From contig NZ_JAQWOO010000039.1 in NCBI RefSeq assembly GCF_029245835.1, positions 1 through 43,366 on the forward strand: 43,366 nt of DNA. Reading direction: 5' to 3'. The position numbers were made by a program, and so were the translations under genes. A model generated the notes under the pieces. That model did not search any database, was not told where the DNA came from, and saw only the letters and a list, made by a program, of their open reading frames with translations. This stretch comes from Algibacter sp. (GTDB taxonomy: Bacteria > Bacteroidota > Bacteroidia > Flavobacteriales > Flavobacteriaceae). Each line of letters begins with the position of its first letter. Positions within the stretch are counted from its first letter, which is position 1. This document shows, one piece after another, positions 1 through 7,863 of the stretch.

Positions 1-171
1 AGCAAGAGGGTAACCCGCGTTGCGAGGTTACATATTTGCTTTAATCAGTAATCAACTTAAAATCAGTTGATTAAAAAGTTTTAAAAAAATACGGATATGG
101 ATTTTGATGGGGTTTTTAGAGTAAAAATGCGTTCAGCCCAATAAAACCAATAGATTTTTAGAGTAAAAATG
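1..171. other. Repeat-rich leader of the mobilisation genes, candidate oriT
   Basis: This non-coding stretch is packed with symmetry. GTAACC (10-15) pairs with GGTTAC (26-31), and inside it CGC (16-18) pairs with GCG (22-24), giving a G+C-rich hairpin with a 3-nt loop and one bulged base. AGCAA (1-5) and TTGCT (36-40) could extend the stem across an internal loop. A second, perfect 9-bp inverted repeat follows: TAATCAACT (49-57) and AGTTGATTA (65-73). A 17-bp direct repeat TTTTTAGAGTAAAAATG lies at 113-129 and 155-171. Origins of transfer commonly sit just upstream of relaxase genes and contain such repeats, so an oriT is a reasonable inference. No nic site can be named from sequence alone. 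Confidence 0.45.
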
Positions 172-543
172 GATAAAGGATATGAAAAAGAGCAATTTAC
201 AACCATCAGTTTTAAATGTTCGACGGCAAAAAAATTTAGGTCTTTCACTAAAAAAATGGGAGCATCCAATTCGATGACTTTGTTATTGATGATAGAATTT
301 TTTGAAAGTAATGGCATCTCCCCAAAGGAATCCATCGGACCACAAATGCAAACGCTAGAAAGCCTCATCAAAAAAAGGATCAATGGCGTGATTGCCATCA
401 TGAAAGATATTGAGAAAAACCAAACTAAGCCTACGGTTGCCATGATGCAATCCTTATTTCAAGAAGCAGAACCAAAAAAGAAACTACTGCTTTTGGAAAA
501 AGAACACAAAAAAGAAAAGAAACCACGCTTTAAGGCGAAATAA
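169..543 (+). CDS. BfmA/BtgA-like mobilisation protein
   Basis: A small basic protein of 124 residues resembling the BfmA/BtgA accessory mobilisation proteins of Bacteroidota elements, which are thought to bind DNA at oriT and assist the relaxase. The N-terminal half (about residues 8-50) reads like a ribbon-helix-helix or helical DNA-binding segment: a strand-like TTISFKCS, then FRSFTKKMGASNSMTLLLMIEFF. The C-terminus is very lysine-rich with a probable helical tail. The start is the ATG inside the second copy of a 17-bp direct repeat; the first copy would initiate only a 5-codon peptide. It is followed after 32 nt by the relaxase gene and is probably cotranscribed with it. The family call rests on recalled similarity and context. 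Confidence 0.7.
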   Translation: MDKGYEKEQFTTISFKCSTAKKFRSFTKKMGASNSMTLLLMIEFFESNGISPKESIGPQMQTLESLIKKRINGVIAIMKDIEKNQTKPTVAMMQSLFQEAEPKKKLLLLEKEHKKEKKPRFKAK

Positions 544-575
544 CAAGAGCCATTCTATGGTCAAAATTTAAGATT

Positions 576-1604
576 ATGTACATCAGCATTTCAGCCCAAA
601 CATTAGGCAACAATTTTTCACAAAGTGTTGGGGACTTTGTGCAGTATTTGGAAAAGGAAAATGAGGGTGTAATAATCGAAGAACAAGAACATTTTTTTAA
701 TCAGTATGGCGATGAGTATTCCGCTAAAGAGGTCATAAAGGATATTGACAATAACACCGCAAAACTCAAAAAGCATGAGCCTAAGTTTTATAGCATTACC
801 GTAAGTCCGAGCCAACGGGAATTAAAACAATTACAGAACAGTAGCAATGATTTAAAGCATTACACCCGTGAATTGATGAAAGACTATGTCACCGCTTTTA
901 ATCGTGAAATCAATGGCAAACCTATTACCATTAGCGATATTAAATATTATGCCAAAATAGAACATACAAGATCCTTTAAAGGCACTGATACACAGGTCAA
1001 AGAAAACCAACCGTATGCCACCCAAATTTTAAAGCTAAAACAAGACATAAGAAAAATAGAGAGTGGCACACTAGAAGGTAATATCAAAAAGAACAGGCAA
1101 ACAATAAAGAAACTGGAGCGCACAGCACCCCATCAGCAAAACGGAAAACGCATTGTCCAGGGCATGCAAAAAGATGGTAATCAAAGCCATATCCACATTA
1201 TTGTCAGTCGCAAGGATGCTTCTAATTCTGTAAGCTTATCTCCAGGAAGCAAATATAAAGCCTCTGATGTGGCTATTAACGGCAAGCTCGTTAAACGAGG
1301 TTTTGATAGGGACAGCTTTTTTGCCAAAGCAGAACAAACTTTTGATAGAACCTTTGCCTACAAACGTAATTATGCGGAATCCTATCAAGCCAGAAAGGGG
1401 TTTATTAAAAACCCTAAACTCTACTTTTCAAGCTTATTGGGATTACCGACCCATGAACGTGCCATTGCCTTTAAAATACTTGGTAAAGCTGGAGTTCCGC
1501 TAGCCTGTATTCCAACAAACCAAGTGCAGCTCGCCTTAAAAACCATCAAAACATTAAAACATGGCATTGATATCGCCATAAAATCAGGATCCATCGGAAT
1601 CTAA
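576..1604 (+). CDS. mobB: MobB-like relaxase (DUF5712 type)
   Basis: A 342-residue protein resembling the DUF5712/MobB relaxases of Bacteroidota mobile elements, which nick oriT and pilot the strand during conjugative transfer. The clearest motif is SHIHIIVSRKD at about residues 204-214: the HxH array of relaxase motif III that binds the catalytic metal. A candidate catalytic tyrosine lies in the N-terminal part (FVQYLEKEN, about residues 22-30). The middle (about 145-190) is charged and probably coiled-coil, and the C-terminus is more hydrophobic. It sits between the BfmA/BtgA-like gene and the coupling-protein gene, the usual relaxosome order. The length appears intact and no frameshift is seen. 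Confidence 0.75.
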   Translation: MYISISAQTLGNNFSQSVGDFVQYLEKENEGVIIEEQEHFFNQYGDEYSAKEVIKDIDNNTAKLKKHEPKFYSITVSPSQRELKQLQNSSNDLKHYTRELMKDYVTAFNREINGKPITISDIKYYAKIEHTRSFKGTDTQVKENQPYATQILKLKQDIRKIESGTLEGNIKKNRQTIKKLERTAPHQQNGKRIVQGMQKDGNQSHIHIIVSRKDASNSVSLSPGSKYKASDVAINGKLVKRGFDRDSFFAKAEQTFDRTFAYKRNYAESYQARKGFIKNPKLYFSSLLGLPTHERAIAFKILGKAGVPLACIPTNQVQLALKTIKTLKHGIDIAIKSGSIGI

Positions 1605-1637
1605 AAAAATTAATAAATCATATAAAACATATCAATT

Positions 1638-3230
1638 ATGCTACCATTAAATCTTACAACTATCCTAAGCATCCTAATCGGGTCATCAATCCTCTTCTAT
1701 ATTCTATATAGGCTCTCCAGATATGCGTTTATTTTTAACCTACTGCTCCTATTAAGTTTTTTTGCAATACTGTTATTGATTGATAAAAGTGTCCTTGATA
1801 TTAGCAAAGCAGTATTAGCCATTGGATGCCCTTTACTTTTTATTAATGTTGTGATGTATGTATTTCTTCATAACAAAGAGGGTTCTATTAATGCCAAAAA
1901 GATGTACAAAGTACATTTCAAACTAAAGCATGGGAAGCTTTTTATTCAAAATATTAAACGTGGCGCATCCATTATTGGTTCGGCAGGAAGTGGTAAAACA
2001 GAAAGTGTGGTTTATAATTTCATGCAACATTTCAGTAGGTATGGCTTTTCTGGCGTCATTCATGACTATAAGGATTTTGAGATTACAGAAATGGCATATC
2101 CACTTTTTAAAGCACGGAACATTCCTTTTTATATTGTTTCCTTTGATACCATATACGATCGGGTAAATCCCATTGCACCCAAGTATATGGAGAATGAGGA
2201 AAGTGTCAATGAAGTCTCCAGAGTGCTTATGGAGAACTTATTGGAACAAAAAGAGTCAGGAACAAATAGTTCCAGTAAGTTTTTTACCGATGCTGCTGAG
2301 GGGTTGATTGGAGGTTTGATATGGAAACTCAAAACGGCCTATCCAGAATATTGTACCCTACCACATTTGATTGCCATCTATCAATATTTGGATACCGATA
2401 GTCTCATCGCTTTTTTAGAAAGCAATAAAACGTCCAGAGCTATGGCTAGTGCTTTTATTAGTGGCAAGGATTCAGACCGGCAGACCGCAGGGGTTAAAAG
2501 CACTCTGGCCAATGCCTTAAAAAAGATATGCACCAAGCATATTTTTATGGTATTATCTGCTGATGATGTGCCACTGGCAATTAACCATTCAGAGACTCTT
2601 GGCGTGATTTCAGTGGTGAACAATCCGAAATTTGAAACCGCCTATGCACCATTAATAGCGACCATTGTGCATACCATTACCAAACAGATGAGCGTGCGAC
2701 ACCGAAAACCTTCTTTTCTACTCATGGAAGAAGCATCGACCATTCGGCTCTTGAACATGCAACGTATTCCTGCTACCTTGCGAAGCTATAACATTGCGAC
2801 CATTTATGTGATGCAGGATAAAGTGCAAAATGATATCATGTATGGAGATAAAGTTAGTAGAGCAATATTAAGTAATCTATCTTATCAATTTTTTGGAAAA
2901 GTGAATGATCCAGACACCGCAAAATACTATGAGCGCTTTTTTGAACTTATTAAAATGAAAACGACCAGCATCAATAAAGGACATAATCTGAATTTTGATA
3001 CTAGAGTCACCAAAGGGGAAAAGGAAGTCTCAAAAGTAAGAGCTGATATTTTCTTTAAACTAAAATCTGGAGAATTTATAAGTTTTGCTGATGGCAATGA
3101 CAAAAGGGTGCAATTCAAACTACAAGGCATTAAAAAGAAACTACCAAAAGCAAAAAAATATTCAAAGAAAGACCTTAAAAGGAATTTTAAACGGATTCAT
3201 CGAGAGGCACAGTCGCTATTTATTAATTAG
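1638..3230 (+). CDS. traG: TraG/VirD4-family type IV coupling protein
   Basis: A 530-residue membrane-anchored ATPase of the TraG/VirD4 (T4CP) family, which delivers the relaxase-DNA complex to a type IV secretion channel. Residues 1-80 carry two to three hydrophobic membrane segments. A Walker A motif, GSAGSGKTES, lies near residues 113-122, and a Walker B-like stretch, PSFLLMEEAS, lies near residues 358-367. The sequence TIYVMQDK after it suits the conserved sensor region of the family, and the C-terminus is lysine-rich. It is the last gene of the mobilisation block, 33 nt after the relaxase. No other type IV secretion genes occur in the window, so the element is either mobilised in trans or continues to the left. 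Confidence 0.85.
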   Translation: MLPLNLTTILSILIGSSILFYILYRLSRYAFIFNLLLLLSFFAILLLIDKSVLDISKAVLAIGCPLLFINVVMYVFLHNKEGSINAKKMYKVHFKLKHGKLFIQNIKRGASIIGSAGSGKTESVVYNFMQHFSRYGFSGVIHDYKDFEITEMAYPLFKARNIPFYIVSFDTIYDRVNPIAPKYMENEESVNEVSRVLMENLLEQKESGTNSSSKFFTDAAEGLIGGLIWKLKTAYPEYCTLPHLIAIYQYLDTDSLIAFLESNKTSRAMASAFISGKDSDRQTAGVKSTLANALKKICTKHIFMVLSADDVPLAINHSETLGVISVVNNPKFETAYAPLIATIVHTITKQMSVRHRKPSFLLMEEASTIRLLNMQRIPATLRSYNIATIYVMQDKVQNDIMYGDKVSRAILSNLSYQFFGKVNDPDTAKYYERFFELIKMKTTSINKGHNLNFDTRVTKGEKEVSKVRADIFFKLKSGEFISFADGNDKRVQFKLQGIKKKLPKAKKYSKKDLKRNFKRIHREAQSLFIN

Positions 3231-3647
3231 CTAGAAAAAATTAATTTAGTAGTAATATTATTAATTTTCCAATTGAACAAAAGGAGAGAAAAAAATGTCA
3301 ATGAGGCAATAGAGTGTTTTTTATATGAGGAACTAGCTAGTATATATTAAGTTAGCTGATTAAAAACATCAGAAAGGGCAATTTAAATTAAAAATAGCCC
3401 TAAATAAAAAGCAAAACTCGCTAAAATTTATTAAGAAAATGATTTATGTCTATTTAAAGGATACGGCAATTATTAAGACCTTATTTAAAAAATAGATGTA
3501 AGTTCATTACCGTAATTATTTTATAACATTTATGTTATTTTGAAATCTAATTTTTTTTGGAAAACCAACAATCTATTCTTAAAACAGAAGTCCAGATAAT
3601 TGATTCTTAATGGAATATTAAATAATAGATATGCTTATTAAATATTT
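3231..3647. other. AT-rich convergent intergenic region
   Basis: This 417-bp gap lies between the converging coupling-protein and esterase genes. No open frame of note, RNA gene or T-tailed perfect hairpin was found. A weak AGGGC/GCCCT pairing around 3375-3401 is the only symmetry seen. If the mobilisation genes and the carbohydrate genes have separate origins, the junction would lie here, but no attachment repeat is recognisable. Confidence 0.5.
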
Positions 3648-4532
3648 TTATTTATTTTTGATTAAACATGGTTTGGTGTTAATTATATCAAAATACATCT
3701 TGGCATAACGATTCCCGATTTCTTGTTGTGAAGCTGTATCGTAATGCATATTATCACCTATATCTACACCAAAATCTTTAGTATGAACACAACGGTAGTT
3801 GTCAATAGCATTATTTGCATTTAGAAGGATTTTATTAATACTTTTGTATTGAGGATAATCTTGTGAAATATTTTCCATGAAAGCACCAATTGTGGCTGAA
3901 ATAAATGGTAAATTAGGTAGACTTAAATCTAGTCTAATATTTTCTACAATTTTTTTGAGTTTAGCTTCATACATTTTGTAGCGATTGCCTTTTGAATCAG
4001 ATTCTCCCTGAAGCCAAAGCGCAGCAATTACATTTACTTTTATGTTTTTTGGAAAATCTACTAAAGCTTTTGTAGTGCGTCTAAGGGCCTCCTTATATAA
4101 ATCTGCTCCTGGCATCCAGAGGTCTATCCAAGACCCTCCTTTCGCACAAGGAATTAGTGCTATTAAGGCTGTACTATCTTTTTCTAGTAATGCTTCTGCA
4201 AAATCTAATCCCGGTCCAACACCTGCATTACTACTTCCATCAATTAAATCAGGTATGCCATTTGTGTGCAATGGGTGTATAGCTGGATACCATTTATCAT
4301 TTGTCATATTCATTGAAATTATTTGCGGATTTTCAATTTGCTTTTCAGGTATCTTACCTCGCCCTTTCATATTAGATTGGCCCATTAGTAAAACTATGCT
4401 TACATGTGAGACATTAGAAGGTAAGTAATTATTACAGTTTTGAGACATAATATCGTTTGAAAACAATATACAAATAAGATAAATTTGAAACTTGTTTTTA
4501 GTAATGATGTTATTTATGAATATAAATTTCAT
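3648..4532 (-). CDS. Secreted SGNH acetylesterase (SASA/CE6-like)
   Basis: A 294-residue exported esterase that probably removes O-acetyl groups from a glycan. The N-terminus carries a hydrophobic stretch (about residues 15-30) that fits a signal peptide. The SGNH/SASA fold is marked by LLMGQSNMKGRG (nucleophile Ser53 within GQSNM), by WLQGESDS (block with a conserved QGE) and by a C-terminal DNMH in which Asp and His would complete the catalytic site. The length is normal for a single-domain CE6/SASA enzyme. It is the last gene of the minus-strand operon led by the GH78 gene, next to a second, larger esterase. The acetylated substrate is inferred from context; assignment to CE6 rather than another SASA branch is uncertain. 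Confidence 0.75.
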   Translation of the reverse strand: MKFIFINNIITKNKFQIYLICILFSNDIMSQNCNNYLPSNVSHVSIVLLMGQSNMKGRGKIPEKQIENPQIISMNMTNDKWYPAIHPLHTNGIPDLIDGSSNAGVGPGLDFAEALLEKDSTALIALIPCAKGGSWIDLWMPGADLYKEALRRTTKALVDFPKNIKVNVIAALWLQGESDSKGNRYKMYEAKLKKIVENIRLDLSLPNLPFISATIGAFMENISQDYPQYKSINKILLNANNAIDNYRCVHTKDFGVDIGDNMHYDTASQQEIGNRYAKMYFDIINTKPCLIKNK

Positions 4533-4607
4533 GATTTATAGTTAGTTATAATAATTTTAATTTTGTTTCTTCATTTAAGAATATTTATAATTAACTAAGT
4601 TGTATTC

Positions 4608-6149
4608 TTAATTTTCAATTTTTGTGGCATCACCCCATTCGTCAGTTCTAAATGATGACACTGGTAAAAGGTTTGTTCCAAAAAGGGTTCCCATTACCCA
4701 ATTACGCCAAGCATATCTTACAGCTACAGGATTAAGCACCTTGTCACTAATAACAAATACGTCCTTGCCATTTTTTATTTTTGCCTTAGCTTGATAAAAC
4801 ACTTTATCTTCTCCAGCTATTTCAAAACCACTTAAATTTTCACAGGAGTACAAACCCATTTCCGCATTTTTAAACTTCAAAAGGATACCCCCATTTTCTT
4901 CCTCCAGTGAATTATAAACGGGAGAATTACAATCTATAGTTTCATAACCATAGGTTTTATTAAGAGCATTAAACAATAACCTGTCAGCTACTTGTTTCTT
5001 TTTGGGAGGATGAATGGAATATTTGTCACCAATATCCATGGTTATGGTAATCCCTGAGTTTGGAATTAAATCTAAACATTGCAATTGCGTTTCGCGGATA
5101 AAAGCACTATTGTCAACTGTTTGAAAGGCATTATTATTCCCATATGGAAAGGGCGCAATTTGTACGTAATAAAACGGGAAATCTCCAATTCCCCAACGCG
5201 ATCGCCAATCTTTTACCATCGCTGGGAAAAGTTTTTTGTAATTCTCAGGCTCTTTACGGTTAGCTTCACCTTGATACCATAATACGCCTTTTATTGAATA
5301 GGGAATTAAAGGGTATATCATGGCATTAAACAATACTGTAGGAATTTTCTGTGTTTGTTTTGTAATATTTTCATTGTCAAGGTTAACAGGTTGAAGAGAA
5401 CTCAATACCTCATTGCTTATCCATGCCTGGACTGAACTTGCGCCCCAAGATGAATGTATCATCCCCACAGGACAATCTAAAATTTCCTGAAGTTGCTGAC
5501 CAAAGAAATAAGCAACTGCACTAAAGTTTGAAACAATTTTTGGAGAGGCCTGCTGCCAGCCTGTATACTTTTCAACATCTTTTAATGGCGTTTTTGAACC
5601 AACATTATCAACAGTAAAAAAGCGTAGATTTGAATTATTAGAACATGCAGTCGCCATGACTGAACCAAATATTGGTTGCCCATTATTGCCTTTTATAGGC
5701 ATATGCATATTAGATTGGCCAGAACATAACCACACCTCTCCAAATAAGATATTTTCTAATGTAATATTTGAAGTTTCATCATTTATTGTAATGGTTTGGG
5801 GTTCTTTACTGTTGGTTGTTTTCACAGCAACACGCCAGTTACCATCTTTGCCTGCTTGAATACTAATGGGCTTACTTAACCAAGAAGTATTAATAGCAAT
5901 TTTCTCATCGACATCAGCCCAACCCCAAAGCATAATAGTTGTATTGCGCTGTAAAACCATATTGGAGGAAACAATAGATGGAAGTTTAACCTCTGCATTG
6001 ATTGTTTGTACAAAAAGTATTATAAACACTGTTATTAATGAAATAAATGGTATCCTTCTAATTTTACATATGTGACTTTTAGAAGTTATATAAGTATTCA
6101 TCAGAACTACAAGTGCAAATATTATTACAAGTTTGGTTTTCGCTATCAT
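4608..6149 (-). CDS. Sialate O-acetylesterase-like enzyme (CE20-type)
   Basis: A 513-residue exported esterase of the SASA group. After a leader come a beta-rich region (VKLPSIVSSNMVLQR, about residues 54-68) typical of the bacterial sialate O-acetylesterase family, the nucleophile motif CSGQSNM (Ser146), GVLWYQGEANR, and a late DKYSIHPPKK motif that supplies the catalytic His. Marine members of this type act as carbohydrate acetylesterases, so sialic acid need not be the substrate. The leader is odd: two hydrophobic stretches (residues 7-16 and 34-50). Initiation at Met17 (6101) would leave one conventional signal peptide and is equally possible. The gene lies 76 nt upstream of the smaller esterase in the same operon. 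Confidence 0.82.
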   Translation of the reverse strand: MIAKTKLVIIFALVVLMNTYITSKSHICKIRRIPFISLITVFIILFVQTINAEVKLPSIVSSNMVLQRNTTIMLWGWADVDEKIAINTSWLSKPISIQAGKDGNWRVAVKTTNSKEPQTITINDETSNITLENILFGEVWLCSGQSNMHMPIKGNNGQPIFGSVMATACSNNSNLRFFTVDNVGSKTPLKDVEKYTGWQQASPKIVSNFSAVAYFFGQQLQEILDCPVGMIHSSWGASSVQAWISNEVLSSLQPVNLDNENITKQTQKIPTVLFNAMIYPLIPYSIKGVLWYQGEANRKEPENYKKLFPAMVKDWRSRWGIGDFPFYYVQIAPFPYGNNNAFQTVDNSAFIRETQLQCLDLIPNSGITITMDIGDKYSIHPPKKKQVADRLLFNALNKTYGYETIDCNSPVYNSLEEENGGILLKFKNAEMGLYSCENLSGFEIAGEDKVFYQAKAKIKNGKDVFVISDKVLNPVAVRYAWRNWVMGTLFGTNLLPVSSFRTDEWGDATKIEN

Positions 6150-6185
6150 ACGTGTTTTATTTTTATAATTAAATAATATAAATTT

Positions 6186-6390
6186 TTATTTTCCTTCTTT
6201 AGCCCATTTCTTCATAACCGCAATGTTTTGTTTTAGCATTTCTACATCTTCCATTTTCTTGCTTCTTATTAAATCATTCCTTCTCCATTAGCCACAACTT
6301 TGACTGTAATCTTCCTAGGGGGACATTATAAAATTGTATTTGAGGAGTTGATCTTTTTTTTCTGCTATTTCTGACTACAATGTTGTCTTT
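6186..6390 (-). pseudogene. Remnant of the 3' end of an unidentified gene
   Basis: The 271-bp gap between the sulfatase and CE20 genes is not empty. On the minus strand one frame is open from 6390 to about 6285 and ends in LQSKLWLMEKE before a stop. A +1 shift there opens a second frame, starting near RRNDLIRSKKMEDV and ending KKWAKEGK with a TAA at 6188-6186. Together they read as about 65 codons of a charged, helical C-terminus with one frameshift and no start. I do not recognise the parent family. It fits the debris of a deleted gene that once sat in this operon. It could also be chance, as the region is short. Confidence 0.4.
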
Positions 6391-6420
6391 TTATAAAGAG
6401 GTTCTGGTTTTTTTACTAAA

Positions 6421-7830
6421 TTATTTACTAATATTTGTGTATTTTTTTACATAATTTTCACATTCTACTCTTAATTCATCAAGAATCGATTTGTATTCTG
6501 GATTATTAGCCAAATTAATTAATTCATCAGGATCTGTTATTAAATCATGCAAATACTCATATGGAGGATTTTGCTCAAAATAAACCGCATATTTATAGCG
6601 TTCATTTCTTACACCTTCCCATTTCGGAATTATTTTATCAGGATATAAATGTTCACAAAAAAAACTTGTTCTCCAGTTTGTCACGGTATCCTTTTCTAAA
6701 AATTGTTTTAAACTTATACCCTGGTAAGATTTAGGAACAGTAACTCCAGCATATTCTAAAAAAGTAGATGGTAAATCTAAATTCAACACCATATTATCCA
6801 CTACTTTTCCTCGTTTTTCTTTAGTTACCCTTGGATCAAAAATTATCATTGGTATTCTTAATGATTGTTCATAATGAGACCATTTTCCAGCAAAACCTCT
6901 ATCACCCATATAATAGCCATTATCAGCAGCATAAACAATAATAGTATTATCTGCTAAACCTAATTTTTCTAATTCTTTGGTTATCCGACCAATAGTATAA
7001 TCTATACCACTTATTAATCTATAATAAGCTTTCATATTAGTTTGATATTTTTCAGGTGTATCCCATCTCCAGAAATAACGAATTCTATTTAATGATTCTT
7101 TCATAAATTTTGGATGTGCATTGTAAATAGTACTATCGTTTAATCTTGGTTCTGGTATTCGTATATCTTCATACATACCATCTACTTCTTTAATCCAAGG
7201 ATAATGACCAAAACCGGGTCTTAAATCGCTATCTTCTGCGTGTGCAGCATTAAAACTTACAGATAAACAAAAAGGTTGTGTTTTGTCTTGTTGGTTTAAA
7301 AACTCAATAGCATAATCACCATCTAATTCTGTTTCATGTTTATTACTTCCGTCAGGCATTTCATTCCAATATCGCTTTGTTGGTTTAAAGTAATCAAACC
7401 AATTTTGAGGCTCTTTCTTACCCATAATACTAAAACCAAATTTTCCAATAAACCCAGTTTTGTACCCTTCTTTTTTTAATAGTTTTGGGTAAACTTCCTT
7501 TGAAAGTAAAGTGTCTAGGGGGATTTGCATATTACTAACACCATTACTCCTAGATGTCATACCTGTCAGGATAGTTGCTCTACTAGCCATACATATTGAA
7601 GTTGTAACAAAAGCATTAGAGAAACGGACACCTTCCTCTGCTAGTTTATCTATATTAGGGGATTTAATAATTTCATGACCATAACATCCCAGTGCATCAT
7701 TTCTTTGATCGTCAACAAGGATAAAAATGATATTTGGCTTTTTAGCTATTAGTTTTTCTTCTTTATTTATGCATGAGGTTAAAGTAAAACTTAATATTAT
7801 AAAAGTTATACATAATTTTATTTTTTCCAT
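6421..7830 (-). CDS. Formylglycine-dependent sulfatase lipoprotein (S1 family)
   Basis: A 469-residue S1-family sulfatase that would hydrolyse sulfate esters on an algal-type polysaccharide or its oligosaccharides. The N-terminus is a lipoprotein signal ending in LTSC (lipid-modified Cys20). KPNIIFILVDDQRND supplies the metal-binding aspartates (Asp40, Asp41). ICMASRATILTG carries the Cys80 that is converted to formylglycine, in the CxASR rather than the commoner CxPSR form. Downstream, IIVYAADNGYYMGDRG and FAGKWSHYEQSLRIPMI contribute further metal and active-site residues. The length is full. It sits in the GH78 operon between the beta-helix and esterase genes. No maturase (anSME or FGE) is in the window, so activation needs a gene elsewhere. 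The S1 subfamily is not assigned. Confidence 0.9.
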   Translation of the reverse strand: MEKIKLCITFIILSFTLTSCINKEEKLIAKKPNIIFILVDDQRNDALGCYGHEIIKSPNIDKLAEEGVRFSNAFVTTSICMASRATILTGMTSRSNGVSNMQIPLDTLLSKEVYPKLLKKEGYKTGFIGKFGFSIMGKKEPQNWFDYFKPTKRYWNEMPDGSNKHETELDGDYAIEFLNQQDKTQPFCLSVSFNAAHAEDSDLRPGFGHYPWIKEVDGMYEDIRIPEPRLNDSTIYNAHPKFMKESLNRIRYFWRWDTPEKYQTNMKAYYRLISGIDYTIGRITKELEKLGLADNTIIVYAADNGYYMGDRGFAGKWSHYEQSLRIPMIIFDPRVTKEKRGKVVDNMVLNLDLPSTFLEYAGVTVPKSYQGISLKQFLEKDTVTNWRTSFFCEHLYPDKIIPKWEGVRNERYKYAVYFEQNPPYEYLHDLITDPDELINLANNPEYKSILDELRVECENYVKKYTNISK

Positions 7831-7863
7831 CTTAATAATTATTAATATTTATTTGTGAATAGT

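Noticed and set aside
3375-3401. Terminator after the coupling-protein gene
   Set aside because: Only a 5-bp AGGGC/GCCCT stem with a long loop and no T tract.
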